Notes under the pieces: generated by a model
The model's input: the letters and a program-made list of their open reading frames with translations, nothing else
The model's database searches: none
Told to the model about the DNA's origin: nothing
In this document: piece by piece, positions 1-10,701 of the stretch
Numbering within the stretch: position 1 is the stretch's first letter
How the letters are laid out: each line of letters begins with the position of its first letter
Assembly: GCA_037355855.1 (NCBI GenBank)
Contig: CM074766.1
Span: forward strand, 930,001 to 994,000
Reading direction: 5' to 3'
Length of the DNA stretch: 64,000 bases
Source of the DNA: Pseudo-nitzschia pungens
Lineage: Eukaryota; Bacillariophyta; Bacillariophyceae; Bacillariales; Bacillariaceae
Made by a program: the position numbers and the translations under genes

Positions 1-920
1 CTGACTCCGCCCGTGGCGTACCCAAAGTTGGAGGGTTTGGGCGCGACGGCGATCTGCACCACGTCCTCGTTGCCGCGCAGTTCCTCGGAGGCGTGTCGGA
101 AGGCCTTGTGGAAGCAGAAAATGGCTTTCTTCACTACGTTGGGGTTTTGTTTCGTGGCTCGGGAGGCATGTTCCAACACGCAACCATTCTATGACACGGC
201 GGCGCAAACAACATCCTCGTTGTTTTTTTTCATGGCATCCGATGCGTATCGAAAGGCCCGGGGACAGTCCTCGATTGCAGCGAGCACGATCCTTTCGTTG
301 TTTTTCAACAAGTCGTCCGATGCGCATCGAAAGGCTTCGGCAGCGTCGCTCGGTCGGCTCTGGATCGAAGCCAGCACGACCCCTTCGTTGCTTTTCGGTT
401 CTTCCGAAGCATGTCTCAGATTGGCGCCACGATTTCTCACGACAGCCAGCACGATCCGCTCGTCGTTCTTCATTTCTTCCGAGGAGGCATGATGCAAGAG
501 ATGGCCCCGTCCCTTTTTCGTTACCGCAGCAATGGTGACCCTCTCGTTGTCTTTCATTTCGTCCGAGGCATCCTCGAAGAGCCCGGGGTTATTTTCGATG
601 GCAGCGATCAAACAAGCCAAAACGTCCTTCTCGTTGGATTCATCCGCAGCGTTCGGGGCATTGGAATCCGCTCCCGTCCCATCGGCAGCGGTTGCGGCCG
701 CAACCCCCCGGTCGCGTTGCCTTTCGTTCGGGGCGGCACGTGTTTGTGATTGTGGCTTGGTTTCCGGGAGAGGACCGTCCTCGTGCTCCTCCTCCTCTTG
801 GACCGCAGCGAGAGAACCCATTTCCTCCGTGCCAAACAGGAAGGGACCGAGTGTTTCGTTCGTTGCGGCACGAAGCCTCCACACGAGGCCATGTCTTTTC
901 CAGCAAGCAATCCGAACCAT
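1..920 (-). CDS. DUF4116-repeat protein, 3' part, interrupted by an in-frame TAG
   Basis: The minus strand encodes about eight tandem repeats of roughly 30 residues of the type NERIVLAAI...FRYASD, the pattern of the DUF4116 family (function unknown, common in diatoms and large DNA viruses). ATG codons in frame lie at 920 and 821; the latter (MGSLAAVQEEEE) opens an acidic leader before the repeats. At 189-191 there is a TAG exactly where the repeat consensus has Gln (AVS-stop-NG against the usual AVKQNG). The same frame then continues with three more good repeats to the window edge, so the gene is cut by the stop, read through, or affected by a base error. A possible 5' exon (1130-1172, ATG, donor CAG/GTAAGT) lies upstream, but I found no acceptor in the right phase. 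Role unknown, perhaps protein binding. Confidence 0.75.
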
Positions 921-1172
921 TGGAAGCTGCAGGGATCGGGTGGCAAACGACGTTGGATCCTTTCTGTGGAGCGGAGCGGGTCGCACAAATCATGGGAAAC
1001 CCTTCTCCGAGGCAGCGATCAAGCATTCGGAAGCGATCGAGATCGTGGATTGATGATAAGTATGAATATAAGCAATAGTATTGCGAATGTGACTTGCGAT
1101 CGCATGCATCCATACACGTTGTAACTTACCTGGCACGCGCAAGAGTGGTTGCCAAGATACTAGTAGTGGCAT

Positions 1173-2226
1173 GACTGACTCGGAACGAAGGGAGACAGTC
1201 GTTCGAGTTTATTTTTGATTGTGATCGAATGTCGCCGGTATACCTTTACAGATTGCAGACAACAACTGCAGCGACTTGCCTGCGGAGGCCTGCGGTGCTC
1301 GTGCGGTCGACGGAGCTGCGTGCTGTGTGCAAGGACACCAGCAAGGATGGAAACGCAATTTCTTGTTCGTGCTCGTAATAGTAGCAGTAACTACTAGTAG
1401 TAGTAGTACTAGTAATAACCTCAACACTCGAACTCCGAACTCACAGTGGTGCTCGCAACCGCTGGTGCTGGACTTCTCACGTCTTGCTGCTGGTGAGGAC
1501 GTAGTACTACTAGTGAGTTCTTGGTACCTAGTAGTACTCCTTGAACTACAACAACTGCTGCTGTCTAGTACCTCGAAATGCATGATATCAATCAAAACAA
1601 TACTAAGCATGATTCTACTACTACTACTAGTAGTAGTACTAACAACAATAAAGTATTCAGCGACAACCTTCTTTCGCAGAAGCGTTCTTTACGACCGACT
1701 TGACCTCAGCAAAGCCGCGCTAGTAAGGGTGATGTGGAATGGTAGTAGTCTACTGCTTCTGCGGCATGCGGGTTCCGGATGGCATCGCAGGCTGCACCGT
1801 GAAGTATCGTGACTGATCAAATGCGTCTCGCTGCTATTCTTGGGTCGTATTGTAAACCGTGCATATATTTTGAATAGTATGCACTGTATATTAGTACAAC
1901 ACACGTACATAGGAGAGACGAATCACCGTATACGATTCCTTGTTGCATTCGGGATGTATAGGTGGGATCCTATTGCAGGTCGGTTCGCTACTATCGCTAT
2001 CGCTATCGCTATCGCTGTCGGTGTCGCTTTTGCTTCTTCCTCTGCATCCGTCGATCTTCCAACTCGGTAACTGTGTGCGTGCGTTCCAATGAAATCAAAT
2101 GAAATGAAAGGAAATGAAATCAAAAATCAAAACGAATCCAATGCGCAACAACTGCCGCCCGATTCGTCGCCGATTCGCTTCTTCCTTGCGCGACAGTAGC
2201 CAGGCCCCTCTCCCCCGGCCGTTTTC
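1173..2226. other. intergenic, TAC/TAG-rich
   Basis: No convincing gene. Holds runs of alternating TAC, TAG, CTA and GTA triplets at about 1378-1415 and 1618-1650, and a six-base ATCGCT repeat near 1991-2020. Open frames here have repeat-driven composition. Confidence 0.6.
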
Positions 2227-2333
2227 GATCGATGGATGGATCGATGGATGGATCGATGGATGGATCGATGGCGAACCCAACACACCCAAAATCGCCACGC
2301 CATGCCATGCCATACCATGCCATGCCATGCCAT
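2227..2333. repeat. 12-bp GATGGATGGATC repeat followed by TGCCA pentamers
   Basis: Positions 2227-2271 carry just over three copies of GATGGATGGATC. Positions 2298-2333 carry about seven copies of the pentamer CATGC/TGCCA. They lie just beyond the stop codon of the Q/N-rich gene, in its probable 3' flank. Confidence 0.85.
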
Positions 2334-2412
2334 TCCGTAGCGCAGCACCGATCCGACAGATCCCTTGGCTTGTCGCAATTTTCTTCGATTCGCTTCGCTT
2401 CGTTTCACTCCA

Positions 2413-2678
2413 CTACCGGGCCGCGGTGAACATGCGTTTCATTCGTTCCCAGTTGGACAAGTTGGTCGCCGGGGGTGCGTTCGCATCGCTATTTGCTGCT
2501 GCTGTTGCTGCTGCTGTTGTTTCTTGCGCCTCCGTCGCCTTGGAGGAGAAGGCGTCTCTGGCAGCGTCATTTTCGGTGGGGGATACCGAGATGGGCCGAA
2601 TCTCCGAGATGCGACGGACGCGGTTGTTGTTGCCGTGTTTGTTTCTGTTGTCGTTTTTATTTTTATTTCTATTTTTGT

Positions 2679-2710
<32 letters not shown>

Positions 2711-3873
2711 CGACGGTGGCGGCCGCTGTTCGGCCGCATCACCGTTGCTTCCGAGAGGGCCTTTTTCCGGAGACGCAGCTCCATTCGAACCGCAACGACT
2801 TCGTCATCGCTGGAATCAAAGTCTTGTTCCAGGAGGCGATCAATTTCTCGTTGCTGCTGTTGTCGTTGTTGCTCCTTTTGTTGTTGTTGTTCTTCTTCTT
2901 CTTCTTCTTGCTGTTGTAGTGGAATCTGCTGCTGTGATCGATGATGCTGGGTGTCGGTGCCCTCCAGTGGCGGTTTGGCAGCCTCGGTGTTGCCTGCATT
3001 GGCTGCAGTTTCTTCTTTGAGTTGGTGGTGGTGGTGATAGGTGACGAGCTCTTGTGAAGTCCAATCTTTGCTGCTGTTGCTGTTGTTGCTGTTGTCGTTG
3101 TTGTTGTTGTTGTTGTTGTCATTGTTATTTTTACGGTTGTTGGTGACGCTGCCTGGAGTTTTGCTGGAGGATCCTTGGGGCTGATCGGTTTGCGGTGATT
3201 CCTGCGGTGCCGGTTTCCAATGCTCCCACGATGATTGTTCTACTTCTTGCTGCTGCTGTTGTTGTTGTTGTTGTTGTTGTCGTCGTTCCTGTTGCTGTTC
3301 CTGCTGTTGTTCCTGTTCCCGCTGTTGTTGTTGTTCTTGTTCTTGTTCTTGTTCTTCTTCTTCTTCTTGCCCCGGTGGGTTGCGCGAAAGAGTGGTGGCA
3401 TCCCTCGACGCCTCGCCCGCCGCCGGAGAGGATTCCACCGGTTCCCGTTTGGCGGTCACCAGCGCCGCCAGCGCTGACTTGTTCCGTCTCCGCTTTCTCG
3501 GCTTCGACGAAACCGACACCGACACCGACTCGCTCGATCCCCGCTTCCTCCGGCGACCGGTTCGCGGCTGCGGCCTGCCGATGCGCTCGCTCCCCCGGCC
3601 CTCCCGCTCCAGGTCCCGGATCCGGATTTCCTCCGCGGTCACCACGTCCCGCTGGTTGTTGGAGGACCACCGAACGCGGACGTCCGTGTCGGGATTGATG
3701 CCAAAGAGCTCCGAGATCGGCACGGAGGGGTCGTGGCGATCGTGGGTTTTCTGGTAGTCCGAGAGGAGTCGAGCCACGGAGGGCTCTTCCAGCGTGGCCA
3801 TGTGATCCGTCTTGCCCTGGGTGACCCACAGGTGGATCACGGGGAACGACGATTTGTAGGACGATCGGGCCAT
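2413..3873 (-). CDS. Q/N-rich, probably nuclear protein of unknown function (486 aa)
   Basis: A single uninterrupted frame with an ATG at 3873. Residues 1-95 look like a folded domain (HLWVTQGKTDHMATLEEPSV, then SVPISELFGINP, then VRVRW) that I cannot name. Basic clusters RRRKR (107-111) and KPRKRRRNK (124-132) could be nuclear localisation signals. Then follow low-complexity tracts: Q/E (about 169-211), N (246-267), Q/E (311-346), N/K (396-418), and a short C-terminal motif NWERMKRMF. Such tracts are typical of transcription or RNA-binding regulators, which is only an inference. The glutamine and asparagine tracts are trinucleotide repeats in the DNA and may vary between strains. A 7-bp tandem repeat sits just upstream of the start. 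Confidence 0.8.
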
Positions 3874-3956
3874 GCTCGATAGATTCTCGATTCGCGATTC
3901 GCGATGTCGCTCTGTTTGTCGCTTTTGCCGCTGTTATTGTATTGTTGCGTTCTGTA

Positions 3957-4054
3957 TTGTGTGCTGTGTGTTGTGTGCTGTGTGTTGTGTGTTGTGTGCT
4001 GTGTGCTGTGTGCTGTGTGCTGTGTGCTGTGTGCTGTGTGCTGTGTGCTGTGTG
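3957..4054. repeat. 7-bp tandem repeat (TGTGCTG)n
   Basis: About fourteen copies of a heptamer TGTGCTG or TGTGTTG starting some 85 bp 5' of the ATG of the Q/N-rich gene, so in its promoter or 5' leader. The repeat is purine/pyrimidine skewed, with C absent from alternate positions. Confidence 0.9.
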
Positions 4055-4319
4055 AACCGACGACTGATTTGATTGCGAACGAACTTACCAGTAAGGAAGG
4101 CTTCGTATTTTTGATTTGATGTTTGATTCATTCATTCATTCGTTGCGTCTCGAAAAGAACGTGGAAAGCGGTGATTCAAACTCTTTGTATCCTTAAATGG
4201 TACGTAACGTACTAATCATTGTACAGTAACCAATATCCATTGTCCATCCGTACCGGTACGTACCGTACGAACTTCGCTATCAAAAATTGGCGCCTCCGGT
4301 AAGCGTGTGGAGTTGTAAA

Positions 4320-4922
4320 TGAGCGATTCCCGAAACTATATGCGTTCATATAATATCCTAGATTATATGCCCTCATTCTTTTTGGCGCACCCAACGGACA
4401 TGCATTAAAAATGGATGACAGACAGGCGGAGAAAAGGCACATTTTGGAATTTGGAATCTTGTTTCGAAAAACAAAAAATTCTCTCTTTATTCCCGAAGCG
4501 CGCCTCTATCGCCAATTTTTAGCGCGATTCCCTTGAAATTTTATTCTGGTTGCATATTCTGGAGGAGGCAAATATGCGTCCTCCAGAATATGAAAAAATC
4601 GGTTAAAAATTTCATATAAGTATGTTACAGGCGACAAATAATATGTGTGCCACGTCACGAATAATGTAATATTACATGTGCATATTAGTTTCGGGAATCG
4701 CTCAATGTCCGTAACGTCCTTTTCGGGGATTGCTTGTAATAATTTATTTATTAACGCATATTATTCAGTCATGTAGTTTTGGATTAACCTGTCAGAAAGT
4801 GAAAAGAAAATGTTGATCGTTTGGTATCTGTGTGACATGACACATAATAATATGTGTAATATGTGTGCCACGTCACGAATAATGTAATATTACATGTGCA
4901 TATTAGTTTCGGGAATCGCTCA
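4320..4922. mobile_element. small fold-back (MITE-like) element with duplicated right end
   Basis: A 19-base end, TGAGCGATTCCCGAAACTA (4320-4338), recurs as an exact inverted copy at 4686-4704 and again at 4904-4922. The two right-hand copies belong to an exact 65-bp direct repeat (4640-4704 and 4858-4922). Inside lies a perfect hairpin with 14-bp arms (4553-4566 and 4579-4592) and a 12-base loop. No open frame is present. I could not find a target-site duplication, so the class and exact ends are unsure. Confidence 0.55.
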
Positions 4923-4923
4923 T

Positions 4924-6110
4924 TAGGCCCCTCAAGTAGGATTAGTACCAGATATACATACCCCAACTCTTAGTAGCAGCCCTATACTATTAGCGATACA
5001 GTGGGCTAGGATAAGAACGGAACTGAAGATCTGAAAAGGCGATACTAAACAGGATGCTAGATAAGATGCTATGCCCTTCCAGTAGGATTTGTACCAGATC
5101 TACATACCCCAAGTCTTAACAGCCCCAAATTTTAAGATATATTGGATGCTAAGATAAGGACGGAACTGAAGATCTGAAAAGGCGATACTTAACAGGATGC
5201 TAGACAGAATGCTAGGCCCTTCTAGTAGGATTTTTACCAGATCTACATACCCCAACTTTTTGCAGTCCTAAATTATAAGATATAGTGGATGCTAAGATAA
5301 GAACGGAACTGAAGAACCAAAAAGGTGATACTAAACAGGATGCTAGACAGAATGCTAGGCCTTTCCAGTAGGATTTGTACCAGATCTACACACCCTAACT
5401 CTTAACAGCCCTAAATAATAAGATATATTCATGCTAAGATAAGAACGGAACTGAAGATCTGAAAAGGCGATACTTAACAGGATGCTAGACAGAATGCTAG
5501 GCCCTTCTAGTAGGATTTTTACCAGATCTACATACCCCAACTTTTGGCAGTCCTAAATTATAAGATATAGTGGATGCTAAGATAAGGACGGAACTGTAGA
5601 TCTGAAAAGGCGATACTTAACAGGATGCTAGACAGAATGCTAGGCCTTTCCAGTAGGATTTGTACCAGATCTACATACCCCAAGTCTTAACAGCCCCAAA
5701 TTTTAAGATATATTGGATGCTAAGATAAGAACGGAACTGAAGAACCAAAAAGGTGATACTAAACAGGATGCTAGATAGGATGCTAGGCCTTTCCAGTAGG
5801 ATTTGTACCAGATCTACACACCCTAACTCTTAACAGCCCTAAATAATAAGATATATTGGATGTAAGATAAGAACGGAACTGTAGATCTGAAAAGGCGATA
5901 CTAAACAGGATGCTAGACAGAATGCTAGGCCTTTCCAGTAGGATTTGTACCAGATCTACATACCCCAAGTCTTCACACCCCCCTAGATTATTAGAGATAC
6001 AGGGTGCTAAGATAAGGACGGAACTGTAGATCTGAAAAGGCAATACCAAACAGGATACTATACAGGATGCTAGGCCCTTCCAGTAGTAGGATTAGTATCA
6101 GATTTACATA
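4924..6110. repeat. satellite array A, about 143-bp unit, 8-9 copies
   Basis: The landmark GTAGGATTTGTACCAGAT recurs near 4937, 5083, 5226, 5369, 5511, 5654, 5797, 5939 and 6087, giving spacings of 142-148 bp. Each unit also holds ACATACCCCAA, GGATGCTAAGATAAG, ACGGAACTG and AACAGGATGCTAGA. Copies differ by scattered substitutions and small indels. The outermost copies are most diverged. No coding potential. Confidence 0.95.
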
Positions 6111-9100
6111 CCCCAAGTCTTAGCTACAACTAGTACTATAATAGGGTGGTATTAGTAGATTCATCTGAGGACTAGCCTAGAATCAACTGAGGATAGATCA
6201 ACTACTACAACCACCAGTCACTACAACTAATATTAGAGGGCAGTCACTACAACTAATAGTAGTAGAGGGTGCTTTTAGTAGTTGATTTGTCTACTTCTAT
6301 TAATATTAGAGGTTGCTAGTATTAGTAGTTGATTTGTCTGGAGAGTAGCGTAGAATCAACTGAGGATAGATTTACTACTTCAACAGCCACCAGTCACTAC
6401 TACTACTAGTACTAGTATAGGGTGCTATTAGTAGATTCATCTGAGGACTAGCCTAGAATCAACTGAGGATAGATCAACTACTACAACCACCAGTCACTAC
6501 AACTAATATTAGAGGGCAGTCACTACAACTAATAGTAGTAGAGGGTGCTTTTAGTAGTTGATTTGTCTACTTCTATTAATATTAGAGGTTGCTAGTATTA
6601 GTAGTTGATTTGTCTGGAGAGTAGCGTAGAATCAACTGAGGATAGATTTACTACTTCAACAACCAGTTACTACTACTAGTACTAGTACTAGTATAGGGTG
6701 CTATTAGTAGATTCATCTGAGGACTAGCCTAGAATCAACTGAGGATAGATCAACTACTAAAATTACCAGTCACTACTAAATGTACGTGGCATTATTTTAC
6801 AGTGCATTTTACGACGTTGAATTGTACGGTGCAATAGTGCATTTTGAAGTGCATTGTATGGTGCATTATTTTGCATTTTGAAGTGCATTGTATGGTGCAT
6901 TATTTTGCATTTTGAAGTGCATTGTACGGTTCATTATTGATACAGGCTTATGTTTAAGATTTGAAATCAAAAGTGATTTCAACTACCGTAGTTACCATAA
7001 CCTTACCGTAAACCTTGTTCATTTTAATGTACGTTGCATTATATGGCACATTTTACTGTGCATTTTACGTTGAATTATATCGTGCATTTATTGTACGGTG
7101 CAATGTAGTGCATTTTGAAGTGCATTGTATGGTGCATTATTTTGCATTTTGAAGTGCATTGTACAGTTCATTATTGATACAGGCTTATGTATAAGATTTG
7201 AAATCAAAAGTGATTTCAACTACTGTAGTTACGACAACCTACTGTGCATTTTACGTTGAATTATATCGTGCATTTATTGTACGGTGCATTTTGAAGTGCA
7301 TTGTATGGTAAGAGCTACAGTACGTTCTAAAAATGTTAAATCAATTCGAAATTTTTACAACTCCACTTGTTAAGCGCTTCAAACAAAAATAAATAACGTT
7401 TAAATATTATAAAAGTAGTTAATTCGTCTCGGGACTAGCCTAGAATCAATTGAGGAAAGACCCTCTACTGCAAGAACCACCAGCAGTTACTACTACTACT
7501 ACTAGGAGTGGGTGGTATTAGTAGATTCATCTGAGGACTGATGGAGAATAAAATGATGATAGATCATCTAGTACTACAGGAACTATGAGTTACTACTACT
7601 ACTACAAATACTACTAGTACTAGTAGAAGGTGGTATTACTAGTAGTACTTGATTTGCCTGGGGAATAGCCTAGAATCAACTGAGGATAGATCATTTCCTA
7701 CTACTAGTAGAACCACCAGTCACTACTAGCTATACTGCTTAGATTTGTCTGGGGACTAGCATAGAATCAGCTGAGGAGAGATCATCTACTACACCCACAA
7801 GTTACTACTACTACTAGGAGTGGGTGGTATTAGTAGATTCATCTGAGGACTGATGGAGAATCAACTGATGATAGATCATCTAGTACTACAAGAACCACCA
7901 ATTACTACTATTACAAATTCTAGTAGTAGAAGGTGGTATTAGTAGTAGTTGATTCGTCTGGGGAATAGCCTAGAATCAACTGAGGATAGATCATTTCTTA
8001 CTACTAGTAGAACCACCAGTCACTACTACTACTTAGATTTGACTGGGGACTAGCATAGAATCAACTGAGGAGAGATTATTGACTACAACCACAAGTTACT
8101 ACTATTACTAGGAGTGGGTGGTATTAGTAGATTCATCTGAGGACTAATGGAGAATAAAGTGATGATAGATCATCTAGTACTACAAGAACCACCAGTTACT
8201 ACTACTACAAATACTAGTAGTAGAAGGTGGTATTAGTAGTAGTTGATTCGTCTGGGGAATAGCCTAGAATCAACTGAGGATAGATCATTTCCTACTAAAT
8301 AATAATATTATGCTTGACAGGATCCTAAGCCAGTGTTATTCGTAGTTGATTTGTCTGGAGACTAGCCTATAATCAACTGAGGATAGATTTACTACTTCAA
8401 CCACCAGTCACTACTACTTCTACTAGAGTAGAGGGCGCTATTAGTAGATTCATCTGAGGACTAGCCTAGAATCAACTGAGGATAGATCAACTACTAAAAT
8501 TACCAGTCACTACTACTAATAGTAGAGGGTGCTATTAGTAGTTGATTTGTCTGGAGAGTAGCCTAGAATCAAGAACTGAAGATAAATCTACTATTAAAAC
8601 CACCAGTCACTACGATTAGTACTACTAGTAGAGGGTGCTATTAGTAGTTGATTCGTCTGAAGACTAGTCTAGAATCAACTGAGGATAGATCTAATACTAC
8701 CAAAACCACCAGTCACTACTATTAGTACTAGTAGAGGGTGCTACTATTAGTAGTTGATTTGGCTGGAGACTAGCCTAGAATCAACTGAGGATAGATCTAC
8801 TACTTCAACCACCAGTTACTACTACTAGTACTAGTACTAGTATAGGGTGCTATTAGTAGATTCATCTGAGGACTAGCCTAGAATCAACTGAGGATAGATC
8901 CACCACGAAAACCACCAGTCACTACTATTAGTACTAGCAGAGGGTGCTATTAGTAGTTGATTTGTCTGAAGACTAGTCTAGAATCAATTGAGGATAGATC
9001 TACCACTATAACCATTAGTTATTACTACTAGAATATGTGATATGCAGAATCAGTTCATTGTACGGTTCATTATTTTATGGTGGATTGTACGGTGCATTAT

Positions 9101-9420
9101 ATGGTAACCTTACATTTAAATGTGCATTTTACATTGAATTATATCATGCATTTTTGTTGTGCATTGTTCGGTGCATGATCTACTACTTCAACCACCAGTC
9201 ACTACAACTACTAGTAGTACTAGTAGAGGGTGCTATTAGTAGATTCATCTGAGGACTAGCCTAGTAGAATCAACCACCAGTTACTACTACTACCAGTAGA
9301 TGGTGTTGGTGTTATTACTAATAAAGGGTGGTATTAGTTCTAGTTGATTTGTCTGAAGACTAGCCTAGAATCAATTGAGGATAGATCTACCACTCTAATC
9401 ACCAGTTACTACTTCTTAAT
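6111..9420. repeat. satellite array B, about 85-125-bp unit, more than 20 copies, with GTGCATTTT inserts
   Basis: The landmark CTAGAATCAACTGAGGATAG recurs more than 20 times between 6171 and 9375, each followed by a CTACTA..CCACCAGTCACTAC segment rich in TAC/TAG triplets and a GGTGCTATTAGTAG segment. Two interruptions (about 6780-7430 and 9030-9180) hold a different family, built of GTGCATTTTGAAGTGCATTG and GTACGGTTCATTATT. A block of about 370 bp near 6171-6340 is repeated at 6449-6620, so the array has higher-order structure. Open frames here are chance. Confidence 0.93.
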
Positions 9421-10110
9421 AACCTTACTTGTTCATTTTAATGTACGTTGCATTATACTAGGTAATTTATGGTACATTTTACCACTAATATACGAGTTGA
9501 AGTCCAAAATAATTCGTTTTACATTATTGAAGCCAGGGCTTACCATGAAAACAACGTTGTATGACTCTGCGATTATTAGGCTTACCATATACGAAGTACG
9601 AAGTAAACAACATTGTATGACTGCTGCGATTTCAATATACAATTTGAAATAAAAAATACTACCGATTCGTAATATATGATTAAAGCCATGATAATAAAAC
9701 TAGTCCAAAATAATTCGTTTTGCATTATTAAAGCCAGGGCTTATCATATAAACAACGTTGTATGACTCTGCGATTATTAGGCTTACCATATACAGTACGA
9801 AGTAAACAACATTGTATGACTGCTGCGATTTCAATACAATTTGAAATAAAAAATAATTCGTAATACATTATTAAAGCCATGATAATAAAACTACGGTACT
9901 TGCAATACTAGGTATGGTACATTTTACCACTAATATACGAGTTGAAGTCCAAAATAATTCGTTTTACATTATTAAAGCCAGGGCTTACCATATAAACAAC
10001 GTTGTATGACTCTAGTAGGCTATACGAAGTAAACAACATTGTATGACTGCTGCGATTATAATATACAATTTGAAATCAAAAATAATTCGTACTACGACAT
10101 GCTATATTCT
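9421..10110. repeat. satellite array C, 200-244-bp unit, three copies, very low GC
   Basis: The landmark AGTCCAAAATAATTCG recurs near 9501, 9701 and 9945, each followed by AAGCCAGGGCTTACCAT, AACAACGTTGTATGACTC and GTATGACTGCTGCGAT. Counting bases by eye, 9661-9720 has 16 G/C of 60 and 9841-9900 has 13 of 60. No gene seen. Confidence 0.9.
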
Positions 10111-10701
10111 AATTTTGTATTGCCATACCTCATTTGTAATCATTTTTAATGGCTTCCACAGAATTAAGTGTTTTTCACTAGGTTTTAACAGTTCACTTTC
10201 TCGTAGAAGCCTACCACAAAAAACCTTTTTTTACGACTTTTTCACTTTTCTCCACCCCCAGACCCCCAGTTCTGCCGAACTAAGACCTACGTTCTAAAAA
10301 TGTTTATGCAATTCCAATTTTTACAACTCCACTAACAGAACCTTACGTGCGTACGTTCGTAGCCGTACTATTGACCATAAAGGTTTTTTTAGCGAAAGTA
10401 AAATAAGCCCATGAAAATATCACGCTATTGAATTGAAGTGGGTCGTATGTACGAAGTAAACCTTATTTGAAAATACCGGTCAATGGATAATTGTTTTAAA
10501 AAATGGAATGAAGATTCCGGAACGATTCCGGAACTATTGAAGGTCACGAAAAAAAGTCATGGTGCACAGGCCGAAGTTCCCATAAAATGCTCAATCAATC
10601 AAATCGTTCCAAATTAAATGCTCGGGTTAGTTGTTCCAAATGCTCAGGCCACGCCGTTCCAAGTAATCTTAACCTGAATCCATTGGAACTTGCAACGCAT
10701 T
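10111..10701. other. intergenic, AT-rich, one dispersed repeat
   Basis: No gene seen. A segment near 10288-10335 (ACGTTCTAAAAATGTT..., then TTTTTACAACTCCACT) is a diverged copy of 7320-7370. The right part is the upstream region of the two-exon gene. Confidence 0.55.

Noticed and set aside
1121..1140. AACTTACCTGGCA resembling the 5' end of U1 snRNA
   Set aside because: Only the splice-site complement matches; the U1 stem-loop I (GATCACGAAGG) is absent. It is better read as a donor CAG/GTAAGTT on the minus strand.
1209..1812. Overlapping frames of 130-180 codons on both strands
   Set aside because: Driven by TAC/TAG triplets; no domain, no codon pattern.
6300..8770. TGATTTGTCTGG in satellite B matches a 12-base stretch of 18S rRNA
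   Set aside because: Only 12 bases, with no flanking similarity in any unit; likely chance.
4924..10110. CRISPR-like array
   Set aside because: Units are adjacent without unique spacers, and the genome is eukaryotic.
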